This document shows positions 59,374-64,000 of a DNA stretch of 64,000 bases, piece after piece; position 1 is the stretch's first letter, and every line of letters begins with the position of its first letter. The stretch spans positions 1 through 64,000 of the forward strand of contig JAAMPI010000032.1 in assembly GCA_013054445.1 (NCBI GenBank), in the 5' to 3' direction. The translations under genes and the position numbers were made by a program. Under the pieces are notes generated by a model. That model was not told the origin of the DNA. It made no database searches and was given only the letters and a program-made list of their open reading frames with translations. The stretch comes from Cudoniella acicularis (Eukaryota; Ascomycota; Leotiomycetes; Helotiales; Helotiaceae).

Positions 59374-60478
59374 ATGGCAGAAACTTCTCCCCTAGCAGGG
59401 ACCATCCTTCGCCAGTACATTCGAGAAACCCTATACAAACTACGAGAGATCGCTTCAACATATGACAATTGTCAAAGAATAGAAGAGGAAGGGCTATCTT
59501 CAGCTACTATCACACACAACGAGGACGCTACCCAAAGTGATTTTAGCTCAGAGAGCTCAGCTGAAACAACATCGACAAGCAGCTCCCACTCCTCCTTTAC
59601 AGCTCCTGACCTTGACGTCTATGATCCCCAAGTACACCCGCTAATAAACCCTTCTCCGCTACGCCCCCTACTGGTCATTGAAGGCCATGAACTTACCCAG
59701 TTGGAAATAACCCTGGGAACATTGTCTCAGGTAGCGGCGGAATGGACGTGGAGACGGACGAAAGAGGTCCTCGATTCTATGGGCCTAAGAGTTCAACTAC
59801 CACCACAAGCTCTAGAACGCCTACGTATTATTTCGGCGTGTGATTGTGGACCAAACTTCGAAAGCCAAGGTCGTTGTGTTGGTTGCATCCGCCAGATCTG
59901 CACCGTAAGTAAAATTACCCCAATCGGCTTCCGGAGGCAGTTGAAAACTCGAATGCGGTTCTTTTCAGCCGATATCCCCCCTTTACTCCCAAGATACACA
60001 AGCTAGATTGTGCGCCGTTCTATGACTAACTATCATCATAGAACTGTTGTTCGGCCGCGGTATCGCTCAAGCGTGACTGCCCATTGACCGAATCAATTGT
60101 GGGAAAACGGATTGTCGGAGAATGCAAGGCTCTTTACTGCCCTTGCGATTATATCGAACCCGACTTTGATCAATTCTGCGAATGCCCGGAAATTCTTGCT
60201 GGCTCTGCTGTCATGGACGATAACACCAGATATTTCTGTCGCGACTGCGCAGAGAAAGATATATCCGAGGCAATCCCGGCTAACAAAAGAGAGATTGAGA
60301 ACGACGGAAATATGGTGACAGTGAGTATCCCGGAATCGCCTCGAGGTCAGAATTGAGCTGACTTCTATAGAAATATTTGTGCCCATACGAGACACCAGTT
60401 GCAGATACCAACTGGCTCTACTGCAGAGTTTGCTTCAAAGCCTGCATTGTATATGAAGGAGCCGAGAGGGGAACATAA
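59374..60478 (+). CDS. Cysteine-rich cluster protein E (intact, unrecognised family)
   Basis: Three exons: 59374-59904, 60042-60320 and 60371-60478, all phase 0, 305 residues. Residues 45-90 are Ser/Thr/Glu-rich. A helical block (EWTWRRTKEVLDSMGLRVQL) leads to CDCGPNFESQGRCVGCIRQI, right before intron 1. Exon 2 has NCCSAAV, the conserved KRIVGECKALYCPC, a CxC (CECPE) and CRDC. Exon 3 has YLCPYETP and CRVCFKAC. There are about 20 cysteines, no signal peptide and no membrane helix. Exon order, intron phase and the Cys motif at the exon 1 end match copies A-C, although outside the cysteines the two subfamilies are very diverged. Zinc binding is inferred from the pairs. This is the only undamaged member of its subfamily here. 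Confidence 0.78.
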
Positions 60479-61722
60479 ATTGATTATACCTTGGCCACGG
60501 CCTCTGATATTCATGAAGTTTTGTTTGCGGTGTCTGCGTGGAGGCTGGTGGGGCTGTTGGAGCTTTTGGTGGATTGGGTCTGGAGTACATGTTTGATTAT
60601 TATGATAAGATTACGCAGATACGGTATGCAATCAAGTGATAGCTTTTTCTGTGCGGAAAAATGAGCAGGGATAATAAATTAGATTTCTTTCGGTTTTTTA
60701 AAATGCAAGTACATTGGCCAGTCTGCGAATCTGCGGCCTAGCGGAAGTTGGAATGGTCCGATATTGTCCGAAAAGGAATAACCACGAATCTTCTGTGTGA
60801 GGGGGCTCTCGCACCTGGGTGAGTGTTTTGAAATTTAGCATAGAAAAAACGCTGGAATCAGAGTTGTAGGGGCAAAGAAGGTTGATTTGTGACGGACGGC
60901 TGAAGCCAGCTATTTAAGTTCCATAAACGAGATACGCTAACCTAAAATAGCTCGCCGAATCAGGCAGCTTCTCAAGCATCGTTGTTGGTCACGTTGCGGC
61001 GCCATCGCTAAAGATCCAAAACCATCAGGGATCAACCAAATAACTTCAAATAATCAAATCAGCAGCGAATTGAAGTAATATGCTATTAATATCCCTCAGT
61101 TTACTAACAGGCGTGATACCAGATTTCGCTTTCTTATGGAGGTCAATCCAAAAATATAATGTCGAGATCTTGAAGTGTTTCACGCGACTTGAGGAGGGTT
61201 GCGAGACGTTGGCACTTCCATAAAATGTAGATTGAAAGTTTCCACGAGGCTTATTAGGAGGCTGCAAAATATTTGCTATCTTAATTGCTAAAATTAAAGA
61301 GCTCAGAAATACCATTTTGGTGGATGGTATTATTATGACGTTATAATGAACAACGCTGCACTAGTCCTGATTTAGTTCGTTATCATCAACAATTTTCTTT
61401 TTATCTTCCTACACAGCTAGATTCGAAAAAGCGTCTGTTCTTAATTTGTAAAAGAAAAGACTGTCCTGTAAATTTCTAATCCTTTGTCCTCACAAGGCTA
61501 GTAAGCAAGGCAACTAATTAAAGAGACTTCCCCGAGCAAACTAAAACCTTCGAACCGAGGCTAGATCCAAAATTCACCCCGAGTCTCCAACTTTCTCCAG
61601 GGCTCTCTCAGCTTCTTCAACTGTGAGAATTTTCACGTAAGAGCAACCTCAAGGTCAGAACCACAATATCGCAGCATCAATGAGCCTATGAGGATTGACG
61701 CTCTTTAGGAATCGCAGTCAAT
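60479..61722. other. Intergenic between copies E and F
   Basis: 1.2 kb, AT-rich. A CTTGAAGTGTTTCACG box (inverted form of the AAACACTTCAA motif) lies at 61170. The 89-codon minus-strand frame at 61046 has no support. Confidence 0.5.
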
Positions 61723-62955
61723 ATGGTGACTACTGCCTGTCCAACAGGCCAGCAGATCGAGGAGCAAATCCAGCAGACAATCGAATATCTGGAATCAATC
61801 AACAGTCGCTTCCAATCCCTCAAATGAAGCAAAGAAGAAGAGGAGAAAAACAACATCTTCGACGACTCCAATACCGATATCAGAGATACCTCTTCAGTGT
61901 CCTCAAGCTGTACTAGCAATTCCGATACTTCTACCTCAACCACAGTAGACAACGTGCCGGACCTACTAGCCCAGGCCTCGCTCGTCGGAAACACATATTA
62001 TAGCCACCATGGAATTGGGGATCCAGACTGGGTCGAAGGGCAAGAAGAGAAGATCTCGAAGGAATTGCAATTCACCATGGCAGTGTTCTTCGTCGCTGCG
62101 GAAAACTGGACCAGTTCCCAGCTCACACATATAATCGACTACCTCTTCTTCCGTTCTCGCCTGCCAGATGAGTTCGTTACTACTCTCTTCCATATTACAT
62201 GTTGCGACTGCTCCGCCGGTGAGGCTTCCGGTGTTAGTTTGGCAGACCGCTGCGTCGGTTGCGTCAAGCAAGCCTGCGAGGTGAGTTCGTCCCGCCTTTC
62301 TGTGCTCATAAATTTGTGTTGTGGAGTAGTGCTGTCATAACTGAAATATTGTCTGCTGTCAAGATTCCGTTCTGTTATTATTCAGTTTGGATTGTTGCAG
62401 AAAGAACGAGAAGTGAAGATGACAACATATTGATTTCTATTTCATCTCTCCAATCACTCTATCAAATTTTTGCCATCTTATACTGGAACTCACTAACAAT
62501 CCAACAGAAATGGGCCGATTCATATGAACTCGTTTCGTCCAGCTCCACCCAGCGCCCAGATAAAAACAAGCAAATGAGGACAACGCTTAGGAACCGCCGG
62601 CTAGTCGGACGGTGTAACGAGACTTTCTGCCCAGCAAACGCTCTCTATGTTGATCTAGAGGGCTACTGTGAATGTGATAAGCATTTGGCAAGTACTTCTG
62701 GGAGTACGGTATTCGTGGTGGGGAGCATTTGCAATGATTGTACGACTTTGTCTTCTTCTGATATTCTTCCGCCTAATACTCGCTTTGCTTTTGTTGATGG
62801 AGTTCACACTAGGGTAAGAGCTTCGTTCTTGTTTGATAATTTGGGAATGGGCTAATAGGAGTCAGGAATACCTTTGCGCTTTTAGTCACGATGCCTGCAC
62901 CGATGTACCCCTCTTTTGTCGAATCTGTCTCAAGAAAGCTCGCTGGGAATCTTAA
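61723..62955 (+). pseudogene. Cysteine-rich cluster protein F, single in-frame TGA
   Basis: Exons 61723-62280, 62508-62813 and 62866-62955 agree in phase and give 317 codons before the terminal TAA (62953-62955). The frame is broken only by a TGA at codon 35 (61825-61827). N-terminal helix IQQTIEYLESINSRF matches copy D. After the TGA the frame continues with an acidic/Ser region, then NWTSSQLTHIIDYLFF, CDCSAG, DRCVGCVKQAC and intron 1. Exon 2 has NRRLVGRCNETFCP, CECDKH and CNDC. Exon 3 has YLCAF and CRICLKKARW. A CGA-to-TGA change would explain the only defect. A product starting after the stop cannot be excluded. Confidence 0.72.
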
Positions 62956-64000
62956 ATAATCGGCTTCAGGAGTAATGGGAATATCACGTGGTTTAAGTTG
63001 GGATTTGGCGATTTCTCTTGCATACTTGGTGTTCATGACTGGGCGATGACTATTGGGGGGGACCTTGGGTATTGGCGCACATGGAGTTTCATTGCGAACC
63101 TTTGGGAGATGATGTTCTCGCTGTGTACAAACCACCATTTCCATCTTCGTAGTAATAGTGGATTGCCAAATTGTAGATCACGAATACTGCATATGGGTGT
63201 GTTGAGTCTACGCTTTCCGGTGGACTAAATTTACAAATGCCTCATGAGCACTTGGGATTTATAAGACTACCGCAGAACATTATATTAATATCGTTAGCGA
63301 GGAAAAGCTAGCTCTTTGCTTGTAGAAGTTCGTACATTTTGTGTTTTCTATTAATGCCGAAATTCGAAAGATTAGCTTCTTCGAACCCATTTGAGTTACT
63401 TCAAAACCTGACCTGAAACACTTCAAAATGAAACAACATTGTAGAGTAGCAGACAGTTAATAAATCTAATTATTTAGTGATTTTGATGGGAAATATGCCG
63501 CTTCAGGGTTTCTTTCTGAATTCAAATAACAGCTTCACTCTGGAGCCCCGAGTTTCCAAGTCTGAGGCATGAATTTTCAGCCCCTCTCTTACAAATACAC
63601 TAAACACTTCAAAATTACTAAACGTCGTCTAATAACCTAAAATGGTAACCGAAGACTTAATATAAGATAAACAGACTATTTGAAAGGTCTCTATAACTGT
63701 TAAAGATTTATCGCAGTTGCAGGGCATTTTTTATTTGAGGTATTAGGGATGAATCTACAGTAAGATTACTACGAAGGGATACCCTACTCGTTAGGAACTG
63801 CTCCCTGAAATACAGGGACCTTCACACTATAATTTAGCGATTAACCGCTAAATTTCAGCAGCATGATCTCTATTCTTACACACATTAAATTAACTTTGAA
63901 AATGATCCCATTTTAATTGTCCAAACCTTATCATAGACGCAACCAACTATTACCAGACATTTTCTCAGCTTTTAAATGTAGAAACCCCAGAGGTTCTTAT
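62956..64000. other. AT-rich region at right edge
   Basis: One kilobase with no supported gene. It holds two AAACACTTCAAAA boxes (63415-63427 and 63602-63614). A perfect 9-bp hairpin stem, AATTTAGCG / CGCTAAATT, lies at about 63832-63855. Confidence 0.5.

Noticed and set aside
1..64000. tRNA, rRNA, CRISPR, bacterial operon or promoter signals
   Set aside because: No cloverleaf with B-box-like GGTTCGAATCC, no spaced identical repeats and no prokaryotic gene organisation were seen; the window is fungal nuclear DNA.

Overview
The window looks like nuclear DNA of a filamentous ascomycete (Pezizomycotina, possibly Leotiomycetes). The evidence is small GT-AG and GC-AG introns with CTAAC/CTGAC branch points, a HET-domain gene, a GPI-anchored mucin-like wall protein, a fungal S41 protease, and transition-only decay of a transposon that resembles repeat-induced point mutation (RIP). 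All exon boundaries were worked out by eye from splice motifs, reading phase and protein resemblance. A single N at 42438, plus apparent 1-nt frameshifts in otherwise conserved genes, suggest a draft assembly, so some 'broken' genes may be sequencing errors.

Layout. 1-2.9 kb: S41-family secreted protease (minus strand, runs off the left edge). 2.9-10.3 kb: a 7.4-kb stretch with no convincing gene, in which a GTGCTGTC...ACTGTC motif recurs between purine-rich and pyrimidine-rich arms. 10.3-13.0 kb: membrane-anchored kelch/beta-propeller protein (minus). 16.3-20.9 kb: ten-exon Thr/Ser-rich GPI-anchored mucin-like protein with an internal exon-plus-intron duplication. 21.7-22.0 kb: relict C-terminus of an amidohydrolase. 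22.2-23.1 kb: DUF899 thioredoxin-like protein. 25.2-29.3 kb: DUF4238 protein with two apparent frameshifts, a possible 63-aa divergent gene and an unrecognised protein. 29.8-30.7 kb: an 838-bp DNA transposon remnant with 38-bp terminal inverted repeats and TA target duplications. 31.3-34.7 kb: large AAA+ ATPase whose C-terminal tail is cut off by an in-frame TAG. 35.7-37.8 kb: HET-domain protein. 40.6-44.3 kb: a divergent pair of metabolic genes, nitronate monooxygenase and the folate enzyme HPPK-DHPS. 44.9-45.9 kb: degenerate minisatellite.

The right quarter (46.8-63 kb) is the least ordinary part. It holds six same-strand genes of one cysteine-rich family that I do not recognise. They fall into two subfamilies (three plus three) and share a three-exon layout with phase-0 introns at equivalent places. 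The first intron always follows a C-x2-C-x3-4-C motif (Cys lost in one copy). Two copies look intact (46769 and 59374). The other four carry nonsense codons or single-base frameshifts. Two decayed paralogous membrane-protein genes sit on the opposite strand between the first and second copies. The whole block lies in AT-rich DNA and looks like a young, fast birth-and-death gene cluster.

The metabolic genes at 40.6-44.3 kb, the wall-protein genes and the protease are ordinary chromosomal content. The HET gene, transposon remnant, AAA+ ATPase and cysteine-rich cluster look accessory. No tRNA, rRNA, CRISPR or origin was seen.
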